Source: Piper betle (taxonomy: Eukaryota; Streptophyta; Magnoliopsida; Piperales; Piperaceae). Taken from it: a stretch of DNA of 64,000 bases. The position numbers were made by a program, and so were the translations under genes. The notes under the pieces are model-generated. The model had not been told where the DNA came from. It worked only from the letters and a program-made list of their open reading frames with translations, and ran no database searches. The DNA lies in the NCBI GenBank assembly GCA_033002965.1, contig JAURVB010000026.1, forward strand, positions 48,025 through 112,024. Reading direction: 5' to 3'. Positions 1 through 9,430 of this stretch are shown piece by piece (position 1 is the stretch's first letter; each line of letters starts with the position of its first letter).

Positions 1-190
1 TTCTAAATAATCAACCAAACACTAGCCAAAAGTTCACTTACAACTAACCATGTCAGCTTCAGTTGCCAAACCTGCAACAAAAAGCTTTGCCCAAATTTTC
101 ACAACTTCAAATTCCTTTCACCACGTTAACCCCAGAGTTCTTTTTGGCTACCAAGCCCTTGACCAAAGCTTACCCAAAGTCCTCTTTTGC
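1..190. repeat. Dispersed repeat fragment, partner at 13534-13720
   Basis: By eye this stretch matches 13534-13720: both carry a block around 'gccaaa' followed by 'caacttcaaattcctt' and end near 'cttgacca'. It looks like one end of an interspersed repeat, cut off by the window edge. A 97-codon ORF over 50-343 has no recognisable domain and I do not call it a gene. Confidence 0.4.
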
Positions 191-309
191 TATGTGCCAT
201 GTCATCCTACAGTTCTTTTAAGCACTTTGATTGCCAAACTCTCAATCGAAGGTCAGTCAAACTCAAACGCTTCATGGCTTTTCTGCCAAGCCCTAGGTCT
301 TTGGTTGCC

Positions 310-599
310 GAACCTAGAAGTTTCCTTCATGGGTTCTAACTAATGATTTATGGGGAGTTTGTTAGGTGATGATATGTGAATGTCATCTGATGAAGGGGAG
401 ATTGTCAGATGATGATGATTTCGGGATCGCCCTATGTGTGAAGGGGAGTTGTTGGGTTTATCGCACATCCGTCGTAGAGGGTGTTGGTGATTTGTATATA
501 GGCTAATGGGAAAACCTTATTCTCTACGCTAGATTTTGGATTAAGAGAGACCTATGATACCTATTTTAAGTCCCTTTTGGGGGCCCATAGGGCCTAACA
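310..599 (+). mobile_element. TRIM retrotransposon 3' part: internal tail and 3' LTR
   Basis: The internal tail (310-449) aligns with the internal region of the complete TRIM at 51801-52393, including the polypurine tract 'gaaggggag' just before the LTR. The LTR is 450-599 (150 bp), starting TGTTGGG and ending CCTAACA. It abuts a minus-strand copia RNase H fragment at 600, so it inserted into that copia element or a rearrangement joined them. The 5' half is missing. Confidence 0.75.
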
Positions 600-1424
600 C
601 GTAATACTAATTATACTAATACTACTACAATAGAGAGTTGGCTCCTTCATTTCTAATCTAAAGTCCTTGAGAGTATAATGCATCCAAAGGATTGGAGTAC
701 ATCTAAGTCTGGCCGAGATGTACTCCGCCTCGGTGGTGGAGAGAACAGTAGAACTTTGCTTCTTGCACATCCAAGATACTAAACAAGATCCAAAAAAGAA
801 GCAAGCTCTACTAATGCTCTTCCTATCATTCTTTGACTCGACAAAGTTCGAGTCAATATAGCACTAAGCTTAAAGTGTGATTACTTGGGATACCACAAAC
901 CAAAGTTAGTAGAATGCTTTACTACTTGATGATCTTCATGCTTTCAAGTGCAACTTCAAAGGGCTAGCTTGGAACCTAGCACATACGCATATGCTTGACA
1001 TTATATCTAGCCAAATTGCGATGCAGTAAAGGTTTTCAATCATGCTTCTATAAAGCCTTTGATCGATCGGTCTTCTTCTTCATTCGTATCAAGCTTGCAA
1101 GTTGACCTCATAGGCTTCTTTGAGTCCTTAGCATTTTCCAACCTGAACTTCTTAATGAACTCCAAAGCATACTTTGCTTGCCTAATGAAGATCCCTTCTT
1201 TGGATTGCTTGATTTGAAGACCAAGGAAGAAGTTCAACTTTCTCACCATAAAACTTGGTATCCTTTGAGCCAAAGATGGGATCATTCACATAGATTTGCT
1301 CCACCAAAAGCTTAACTTTTAATCCTTTTGTAAACATGGTGGTGTTGACCTTCCCTCTAGAGAAGTCTTGAGAGATGAGGAATTTCTTTAGTCTCTCATA
1401 CCATACCCTTGGAGCTGGTTTGAT
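600..1424 (-). pseudogene. Ty1/copia RT and RNase H remnant
   Basis: Read on the minus strand, the right part (about 1040-1424) carries Ty1/copia reverse transcriptase: PAPRVWYERL, then QIYVNDPIFG at the catalytic site (family YVDD, here YVND), then FFLGLQIKQ. The left part (600-1000) carries RNase H: FGLWYPK, LVSWMCKKQSS and TTEAEYISA, ending inside the conserved stretch after LYC. Stops and frameshifts are frequent. Both ends are cut by TRIM sequences at 599 and 1425. Gag, protease and integrase are absent. The FGLWYPK block recalls Sirevirus/Maximus-type elements, but the clade is an inference. Confidence 0.85.
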
Positions 1425-1505
1425 TTCTTGGGCCCTATGGGCCGCCAACCAAGCTCTGATACCATTTCTTGGGCCTTTTAGGCCCCAACCAAGCTCTGAT
1501 ACCAC
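1425..1505 (-). repeat. Two 40-bp repeats each containing a tRNA-iMet primer binding site
   Basis: Two tandem units (1425-1464 and 1465-1505) each contain, on the minus strand, TGGTATCAGAGCTTGGTTGG followed by a GGCCC palindrome-like block. The sequence TGGTATCAGAGC is the usual initiator-methionine tRNA primer binding site of plant LTR elements. The units directly follow the 3' end of the TRIM LTR at 1506-1655. The same unit occurs once after each LTR of the intact TRIM near 52 kb. Confidence 0.75.
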
Positions 1506-1655
1506 TGTTGGGCCTTTTAGACCTCCAAAAGGGAATTGCAATAGGTATGCACGGGTCTCTCTTAATCCAAGTTAAGCTTAAGGAATAAGGCTTTCCCATT
1601 AGCCTATATACAACTCACCACGATCATCTACGACCGATGTGGGATAAACCCAACA
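1506..1655 (-). mobile_element. TRIM LTR, minus orientation
   Basis: This 150-bp LTR starts TGTTGGG at 1655 and ends CCCAACA at 1506 on the minus strand. It is preceded (1656-1690) by the TRIM polypurine tract and a short internal tail. It is the same family and length as 450-599 and 46036-46185. Confidence 0.8.
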
Positions 1656-1695
1656 ACTCTCCTTCACACATCGGGCATTCCCGAACCATCTCATA

Positions 1696-1704
1696 TGATA
1701 CCAC
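1696..1704 (-). other. Primer binding site of the copia LTR
   Basis: On the minus strand the LTR end CCCAACA is followed by AG and then TGGTATCA, the start of a tRNA-iMet primer binding site. After only eight matched bases the sequence turns into TRIM internal sequence, so the site is truncated or chimeric. Confidence 0.6.
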
Positions 1705-1705
1705 T

Positions 1706-2692
1706 TGTTGGGATTTTAACACCCAAAATTCTAAAACTCCATGTTGTGTGTTTTGACAAGGCAAACCAATAAAGGATAAAAGATAGATGACACAAAAAAC
1801 TAAACGTGGAACCTCCAAAATAAAAGGAAAACCACAAACCATCCACTATAATCAAATAATGGGCGCACACATCGGGCAAAGCCGGTACATCATTTTCATC
1901 GGACAAAGCCAAAACTCACATCTCATCATCATCTGAAAATTTTCTTCAGATGGAATCAATAATCTTCAACTAGGATACACATCCAATTGGAAACACACTC
2001 AACCTCTAACTAGAACACTCCCCACTTGACCTCTAACTAGAACACACTCCAATTAGGAATACACTCAACCTTTAATTGGAATACGCCCAATTAGGAATAC
2101 CCTCAAACTCTAACTGAAGAGAGACAATCTAATTGGGAAGATCCATATCTTGTGAGGATAGGCTCTCCCTCCTCTAAGAGAGAGAGGGAGAGCCTCACTG
2201 CAAAACCATCATAGTGAAACCAAATAACACACTCTTCAGTTGTACTACTTCATCACACATGTACAACTACATATTTATAGATAATGGATACAAAACATTA
2301 TACATGAGATACGACCAACCTCTTGAATACAAAGAGCCAAATACCAAATACTCCTCGTCTTCCACAATTCTACTCGAATTCCTTGTACCTATTAGGGTAA
2401 CTCCATGTCTTTACGATTCCCCATCTAGTTGCATGTCTTCTCACATTCATCGTATGATGAGGGACTCCAACAATTTTCCCCTCCCGAATCATACGGAACA
2501 CACTAGGGTTGGTTTCAGCATCCTTCACATGGGAAAGAGATACAACCCTTCCAATCTCCCCTTTTCGCCCCATATGGAAACTCCTTGAAAAATCTTCTCC
2601 TCTGCACTACTTGTCGAACACCAGTCAAACTTGAAGCACAATTGTCGACCGCTTGCTGACCGCCATCACATGAAGAGGGAAATATTTTAACA
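1706..2692 (-). mobile_element. Ty1/copia LTR (987 bp), minus orientation
   Basis: On the minus strand the LTR starts TGTTAAAATATTTCCC at 2692 and ends TAAAATCCCAACA at 1706. A purine tract (GGGAGATG, about 2693-2700) precedes it and a primer binding site follows it. A TATA-like box, CTATAAATA, lies near 2268-2285. The span 2010-2130 holds a run of degenerate 25-35 bp repeats around 'ctaactagaacac' and 'caattagga'. Having a purine tract on one side and a primer site on the other means internal sequence on both sides, as expected after LTR recombination between tandem copies. Confidence 0.65.
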
Positions 2693-2699
2693 CATCTCC

Positions 2700-2826
2700 C
2701 ATACTAGAATAGAAGAAACTCCTTTGCTAGCACCATCAAAAGATCATCTTGAAAAAACAACACAAACCTCCACAGGCCATGAACCACAGCTACACGAACT
2801 AAAGGAGTTTCTTCTATTCTAGTATG
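2700..2826. repeat. Perfect 26-bp inverted repeat at the edge of a truncated LTR
   Basis: The arms 2700-2725 and 2801-2826 are exact reverse complements around a 75-bp spacer. The left arm is the sequence next to the copia purine tract, so the right arm is an inverted copy of it. Homology to the element A LTR starts one base after the right arm. Confidence 0.8.
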
Positions 2827-5014
2827 ACAACCACTCCCTTGACCTCCCCGACATTTCCCCTCCCTAGCACTGCTATCGAGGCCGGCCATGGGTTCTATTG
2901 ACGTCACCAACTGCCCCGACTGAACTCGTCACCGCCATCGGCTATCATTGCTGCAGCTAGCATTCTCACTGTCACCACTATTGGGTCGAGCTCATCGAGT
3001 CGATGCAAACAGTACCCCATACCACTACCATCCTGTCGATCACCAAAAAACTGTCGAAATCCGCTAGGAAATTGTTGAAACCTACCGAAAAACCAGATTC
3101 GTTAGAATTCACTAAATCTTCTGCCGAGTTCATCTAGTCGAACCTAAGCAAACTTTGGACGCCGCCGAGTGCCAAATTCGAGCTACGAGACGTGACAAAA
3201 TCCTAACCATCGCCGATTGCCGACAATACGAGGTATAATGACCTCCTGATTTAATTATTTAAAATTGATTACTATTTACACTGCACGTTAGGATCGATTG
3301 TTTGCATGACTTATTTGATAGTGAATGGATTTTAGTAATCTAATTAAGTAAAATAAATCTGAGCACGCTAACTGACAGTAGTGTAACTTAGAAAAATATA
3401 ATAAAATTGGTATGAATAGGATGAGGTAGAGTTATTTCTACATTGATAATTGTTTGATTGTTGATGGATGATGTTTGTGTTGTGAGTGTGTTGATCGTGA
3501 TGAGTTTGATGCATCATTCATTAACGGGCATTAGCTTCTAGATTTGATGTGTAAGGGCGAAGCACGAGCTCCCCGCCTAGGCACGAGAACATGCTTGGAG
3601 CTTCTGCCAGGTCCGTTTAGGACTCGCTCTCTATTTATTGTCTCATTCTATCATGTTTTGATTAGAATAGGAAAGAGGACATGTCGAATGGTGGTTTTAT
3701 CGTATCCTACTCCACACTGGCCATTTAGCCAATCGTATTTTCAAATTAATAACCCTCGAGGATGAGATTCCTCGAGTATATTTTCAAAACTCCGATCTAG
3801 CTCACGATGCCCTCGGGCCTATTTTACTAAATTCCCTACCCAGGCCTACATATAAGTAGTTTTCACATTTTCAGTGAGATGTGAGATGGAGGAAACCGAC
3901 GGCCACGTCTTGAGATAAGGCGTGTGTTTGTCAAAGTGGGCTTTGGAACTAGTGAATGTCCACTCCATTCCTGAGGGATCCTGACAACTCCACCTTTATG
4001 TTCCTCAAATGCGGAGAAGTGTGGAGGTTTACGGGTATTGATGTCTAGTGCATATCTAGACTTGTGGCAAAAAAGGGCACTGAAGGCGCATGTCTGAGAG
4101 TACTCGGCCCCTATATTTAGGGCCAAGAGTAATACGGAGGATGTAGAGGGCAGAGATAAACGAGAATGATTTTTCCGTGCAAAGGGATAGTTTAAATGGA
4201 CAAGGAAAGTAAATGTTTTGGAAAAAGAAAGATATGGAAAGGGGATGCTGCCGCCCGAGGGCGACGACTCCCATTACTGCCCTTGTGAGAGTTCCTGAGG
4301 ACATATATGAGATTTTTATTTAATAGAAGGGTTAGCTCGCCTTTGTCAGATTGATATTAGTTATTTTCTAGACCGGTAACACTTCTTACTGATGGTTTTA
4401 TATATTTATGTAGGTAAGAATTGTGATGAATGAAAGTTGTCAGGACTGCGGAGGAGTAGCACAGAACTGTGCACACATGTACCTTCCATGTGTAACATAT
4501 AATGATGGTGTGCTGATGTTGTATGAATTATAATGATGTTGTGTTATGCCTTGATAAACTGAATATGAAACGAATAGATAAATGTGAATGAACAGGGAGC
4601 CTTGGAGCTCAGACTTGGCTCAGGTGAAAACTAAAGTGATAATGCCTGAATGCCATGATAGATTTTCATGTTTTATATTATTTTGATAGAATATTTATAT
4701 ATCCCTGTTATGGATAGGTTGGCCCTTATTGCACTTTTAGGGAAAACTCTGACCTTTTTTCTGTAGAAACATATATTTTCTTTTGATCTTCTCATTTATT
4801 GTTTTGTCCTATTTTTGCTTGCACGTCATGGCACGCATGTAGGACTGTGTTAGAACCCAATTGCTTCATCCATGTTTTGCATGTCACATCTCTATCTTAA
4901 GACGTCGAGGGCAGATCCGGGTCAACTTAACCAAATTTAGTTGATTAGCAATCGGTTTGGTCACCAGTGACATTTTTGGGTCGGTTCACGGGTGAGCCGA
5001 ACCTTAGTGTTACA
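2827..5014 (+). mobile_element. Element A 5' LTR, left part missing
   Basis: This block aligns over its length with 10128-13533, the matching part of the element A 3' LTR. It ends GTGTTACA directly before the primer binding site. About 700 bp of the LTR start (present at 9431-10127) is missing. Unlike the 3' copy it has no insertion at 3897-3903. Visible identity between the two copies is roughly nine bases in ten, which makes the element old. Confidence 0.85.
3851..3858 (+). promoter_or_regulatory. Candidate LTR TATA box
   Basis: TATAAGTA is conserved in both LTRs of element A (also at 11201-11208), in a well-conserved context. It is a plausible core promoter for element transcription; no expression evidence is available. 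Confidence 0.35.
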
Positions 5015-5018
5015 AGAA

Positions 5019-5031
5019 TGGTATCAGAGCC
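5019..5031 (+). other. Element A primer binding site (tRNA-iMet)
   Basis: TGGTATCAGAGCC lies four bases after the LTR terminal TTACA. It matches the initiator-Met tRNA 3' end complement used by most plant Ty3/gypsy chromoviruses. Confidence 0.85.
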
Positions 5032-5193
5032 AACTCTTGGTTGATTAAGATGGTAGATGCATTACAGGTTACATGTATGCAAAAGATACTCTGAGCTGTA
5101 CCGATAGGTATTTTTCTGTCTTTATGTTTTTAGTTTACAGATTTTCTTACCTAACAGTGGTGTGTCAGGATGACCAAATTAGAGTAGGGAGTA

Positions 5194-6440
5194 CCATGAG
5201 GATGGTGAACCAGACTCGTAGGATGCATATCAGGGCCCCATCCCCTCCAGTGCCCAAACAAGATAGTCCCAATCATGGTCACAATGACACAACATCTAGT
5301 CGACCGAGGACCACCATGCCACCAGCAGGGACCAGTGTTCCAGTTTTAGCTAGCCGACAAAGTGAGAGCCGTCACCTCCTCGTCCACCGCTGCAACAGAG
5401 GGCTACTCCAACAACAGGTTCTCTAATTGACCCACTTTAGGTGAGGATGAGACTAGACTTCAGTGGAACCACAGTAGCAGGTAGCGAACAAATTGCAGGT
5501 GGAAGTGGAGCTGTAGGATTTGACAGTGTACCTACAGGTATAGGACCACAGTTTCCATTGTACGAATGAGGAGAAGGATCAAATAGATCAATGGGTGCAA
5601 GGAATCTGGAGTTGTGGTAGTACGAAAGGTTCGTGAAGAATGGTGGATGACCTTTAGGAAGTTGGATGCAAAGGAGGCATTCCTGTGGATATCGTCAGCC
5701 ATAGGAGTGTTCGGTAGTATGGGATGCCCGATGGAGCATAGAGTACGCATCATTTTAGGGGCATTCCAGGATGAAGCTAGAGTATGGTGGGATTTAGTGC
5801 AGAATTTCACATTTGCTCACCGTCAACCTCAAAACATCAATTGGGAGGAATTCAGAGAGGAATTTGATGGAAAATATTTTTTTGCCAAATGTAAGGAAGA
5901 GGAAGGAGTGGGAATCTCAGAACTTGAGGAAGGACCCATGCAGTGGTGCAATACGGGACCAGGTTTAGAGCTCTAGAGAGATTTGCACTAGATTTAGTCC
6001 CCACTAAAGAAAGAAGGATAGAGTGATTTTACGAAGGCCTCCATCATGAGATCAAGATGGCCTATTTGGATAGGAACTTTGCTACTTTCGGTGATGTTGT
6101 GAGAGTTGTAGGTGCAGGCAGAATGAGTTATAACTGCTAAACCTCGCCGGGATTTGGACTAGAAGCAGCAACACCCTAGAACATATCAGCCATAGCAAGG
6201 AGCACAACAGAAATGTCAAACAGATGCGTTGTCACTATGAGGGCTATGGATGGCCAAGTTTAGGGCTACAGAGCACCATTCTGTTAGAATTGCCAACATC
6301 ATCATAGTGGTGAATGCAGAGTAGGCAAGAATCTTTGTCATAGTTGCGGTCCGTCAGGACATCGAGTTGCAGAGTGCAGAGTGGGCACTGGGTATGTTAT
6401 AGTTACGGTCAACCAAGGCATAGACCCGCAACTTGTGCAA
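5194..6440 (+). pseudogene. Element A gag with decayed zinc knuckles
   Basis: A proline/serine-rich start (5194-5426) is followed by a retrotransposon gag domain at 5614-5960, with FRKLDAKEAF, CPMEHRVRIILGAF and DEARVWW, then a basic region. Three zinc knuckles follow: the first (6282-6317) contains TAG between its first two cysteines, the second (6336-6377) is intact CX2CX4HX4C, and the third (6395-6436) has its second Cys changed to Tyr and is out of frame. Several frameshifts interrupt the gene. In a working element this protein would form the particle and bind the RNA. Confidence 0.85.
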
Positions 6441-6733
6441 CTGGCCAGGCCCAACAGGTGATGCTCCCAGTGCCTCTGCAAAGACTTTCACTCTCAGCTC
6501 CTTAGCAGCAACCACAACAGAGAGGCCAATAGGGCCAAGGTCAAAGCTAGAGAGGCGGAGACCAACAACCAAAGAGATAGTAGCGGAGGCGACAGAACCA
6601 AAGATGGTGCATGGCTGTAGGACAAGCTAGACAACAGAGGGGTAGACAATAGGTACCGCCAGGTCAGGATCAGATGGATCAGTATCAGGCAGTACCACCA
6701 ACAACACCTCTTGCCCCAACACAATAGTAGCCA

Positions 6734-7060
6734 GTGAGGATGTATGCAGCCACTGTGGCAGAGGCACTTGAGGACACGATAGTCGTGACAGGTATGTTTC
6801 CAGTAGGCTTTGTACTTGCACAAGTCTTATTTGATTCTGGCTGCACACACTCTTTTATTTCATATACTCACACAACTAGAATTGGATGTAAGATAGAAGA
6901 GTTAGGACCTTCACTATTAGTGTCCACTCCTGTCGGTAGTGTGCTAGCTACGAATGAGTGTGTGCATAATGTCCCTATTGAGATTCAACATCGACAACTT
7001 GTAGCATATTTGATATTGTTCAAGCTACAAGAATTTGATGTGATATTTGGGATGAACTAG
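6734..7060 (+). pseudogene. Element A aspartic protease
   Basis: The open stretch encodes a retropepsin-like protease with the catalytic DSG at 6833-6841 (context VLFDSGCTHSF) and the conserved FDVIFGM near its end. It would cleave the polyprotein. The active site is kept, but the frame is cut off from gag upstream and closes with TAG at 7058-7060, where the family usually continues. Confidence 0.85.
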
Positions 7061-7078
7061 ATGTCCAAGTAAGGAGCT

Positions 7079-8075
7079 GTGATAGATTGCCGAAGAAAGA
7101 CGGTGACTTTACACCACGGAAGACGTCACTTTCTCTTCCAAGGTCAGGGCAGAGATAAAAGACAAGGATGGATATCCGATCAGAATACAATGAGACAGTT
7201 GGATAGAGGCAGTGAATTGATAATGGCAGTGTTAGTTTTGATTGAGCAGAGTGGTCCAGGAGACAAGAGAGCATTGAGGAGATTCTAGTAGTCAGAGAAT
7301 TTGTCGACGTATTTCCAAAGGAGATTACTGGATTGCTGCCAGACAAAGAGGTAGACCTTGCCATCGAGCTGATGCCTGGAACAACACCAATTTCCGGAGC
7401 TTTGTACAGGATGGCATCTCTTGAGCTAAAGGAACTCAAAGAATAGCTATAGACACTATTGGATCAAGGATTCATCAGACTGAGTGTTTCCGTATGGGGT
7501 GCACTAGTGTTATTCAGTGAGGAAGAAGGATGGAAGCATGTATCTATGCATCAATTGCAGGATGCTAAACCATGCAACTATTAAGAATAGATACCCTCTT
7601 CCTCACATTGATGATCTATTTTATCAATTGAGATCAACAGTCATCTTCTCGAAGATTGATTTGAGGTCAAGATACTACCAATTGAAGATTAGAGTAGAAG
7701 ATATTTCGAAGACTGCATTCAAGACTAGATATGGATACTATGAGTTTTGGTCATACCTTTTGGATTGACCAATGGCCCAACAACATTTATGGACTTGATG
7801 AACAGATTGTTTAGTCCATACCTGGATCAGCTTGTGATCATCTTCGTAGATGGCATATTGGTATATTCTTCATCCAAGGAAGAGCATGAGCAACATCTGA
7901 GGATGGTGTTACAGACACTGAGAGAGCATAGATTGTACTGGAAATTTTCGAAGTGTAGTTTTTGGTTGTCAAAAGTGCACTTTCTCGCCCATGTCATCCT
8001 CAGCATCAGGCATTTCAGTAGACCCAGCCAAGATAGAAGCAGTAGTGAAGTGGGAACAGCTGAAGACACCTAGAG
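7079..8075 (+). pseudogene. Element A reverse transcriptase
   Basis: A linker (7079-7460) leads into RT with [20 protein letters not shown] (from 7540), [13 protein letters not shown], a frameshift near 7745, then [16 protein letters not shown] and the catalytic motif [11 protein letters not shown] at 7843. The family motif is FVDD; the second catalytic Asp is Gly here. TAG codons stand at 7444 and 7450. The enzyme cannot be active. Confidence 0.9.
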
Positions 8076-8640
8076 AGGTTCAGAGTTTCCTAGGCCTAGC
8101 TAGATACTGTAGATGGTTTATTCAGGATTTCTCTTCTATAGCAGCCCTTCTTACACGGTCTGACTAGGAAAGAGGAATGGTTCAGATGGACGGACGAGGG
8201 TGAGTAGAGTTTTAGGATGCTGAAGGAGAGATTGACTTTGGCACCTATCCTGACATTGCTTGAGGGACACGAGGATATTGTAGTTTACACAGATGCCTCA
8301 GGGATTGGCTTAGGTTGTGTTTTGATGCAGAAGGATAAAGTTATAGCTTATGTATCTCGCTAGCTCAAGGTACTTGGAACTTGTAGTAGTCATATCCACA
8401 CTCAGAATATAGAGGCACTACTTGTATGAAACATCTTTCAGACCTTTGATAGATCATTAGAGTTTGAAATATATCTTTACATAGAAAGATTTGAACAACA
8501 GACTGAGAAGATGGTTGGAGATGTTAGTAGATTATGAAATTGACATAATCTACCATGAAGGCAAAGCGAATGTGGTAGCAAATGCATTGGGCAAGAAGGC
8601 AAGAGTTTTGTAATCGGCATGATTGGCAAGCAGTGTCAGC
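8020..8640 (+). pseudogene. Element A RNase H
   Basis: After the RT thumb ([25 protein letters not shown]) comes RNase H with VVYTDASGIGLGCVLMQ around 8282-8330, then IEALLV and a degraded region with EKMVGDV. Frameshifts and stops are present. This domain is the part that element B lacks. Confidence 0.8.
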
Positions 8641-9303
8641 GACTCAGTTCACTACAAGCCAGAAATTGGTTGGAATGATGGCACGATTAACCATTCAGCC
8701 AAGTGTACTTGAGCAGATCATGATTGCACAGGAAGCAGACCCATAGTTGAGGCAATGATTGGAAGAAGGAACACATCAGGAATTGGGCCAAAGATGATTC
8801 AACAGACATAGGAAGTGGTGATGTGGATCAGGAGGAGAATGAGAGGAGCTCGGGACAGGCAGAAAAGTTATGCTGATTAGTGCAGACGTGAGGTTCATTT
8901 CTCATTAGGAGATTACGTTCTCCTAAAGGTCTCTCCGACTAAGAGAAACATGAGATTTGGGACGTGAGAGAAACTCAATCCACAATATATTGGACCATTT
9001 GATGTTATCGAGCACATTGGATCAGTGGCTTATAGGCTAGCATTGCCGCCTCACCTATCAGTTGTGCATAATGTCTTTTGTGTGTCGATGCTGAAGAAGT
9101 ACCATATAGACAACTCTCATGTTGTCAGTTTTAGAGAGATAGAGTTGCAACCAGACTTGACGTATCTAGAAGATGCAGTTCAGATTGTGGATTGTAGAGT
9201 GAAGATTCTCCAAAGGAAAGAAGTCCCCTTAGTGCGAGTGCAGTGGACTCAAAGAGGAGTTGGAGAATCTACATGGGAACACGAAGATGAGATGAAGAAG
9301 TGA
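8640..9303 (+). pseudogene. Element A integrase ends with chromodomain, core deleted
   Basis: Sequence runs from a pre-integrase linker (MMARLTIQPSVLEQI, about 8673-8717) to LEEGTHQELG and then directly, near 8790, into the integrase C-terminal part (MIQQT, EVVMWIRRRM, GPFDVIEHIGSVAYRLALP). The zinc-binding and catalytic DDE parts found in element B are missing. The tail (9170-9300) carries a chromodomain-like end with LVRVQWTQRGVGESTWE, typical of Tekay/Del chromoviruses. Stop codons at 8819 and 8878 are TAG where B has CAG. Confidence 0.85.
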
Positions 9304-9415
9304 TACTGGGAGATATTCGAGCAACTAGCTTCAGAACCATGTACCTTTCTAGAGATTTCTTTCCAGATTATGGATGAGTTTGAAACTTCCTTGGTTAAAA
9401 TTTTGAGGACAAAAT

Positions 9416-9430
9416 TTTTCTGAGGTAGGT
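9416..9430 (+). other. Element A polypurine tract
   Basis: A purine-rich run, ctgaggtaggt, sits immediately before the LTR start TGTAAAACTC, after a conserved TTGAGGACAAAA block seen near the end of many plant gypsy elements. Confidence 0.6.

Noticed and set aside
2700..2826. A small inverted-repeat transposon (MITE)
   Set aside because: The left arm is part of copia pre-LTR sequence and there is no target duplication, so an inverted duplication at a breakpoint is more likely.
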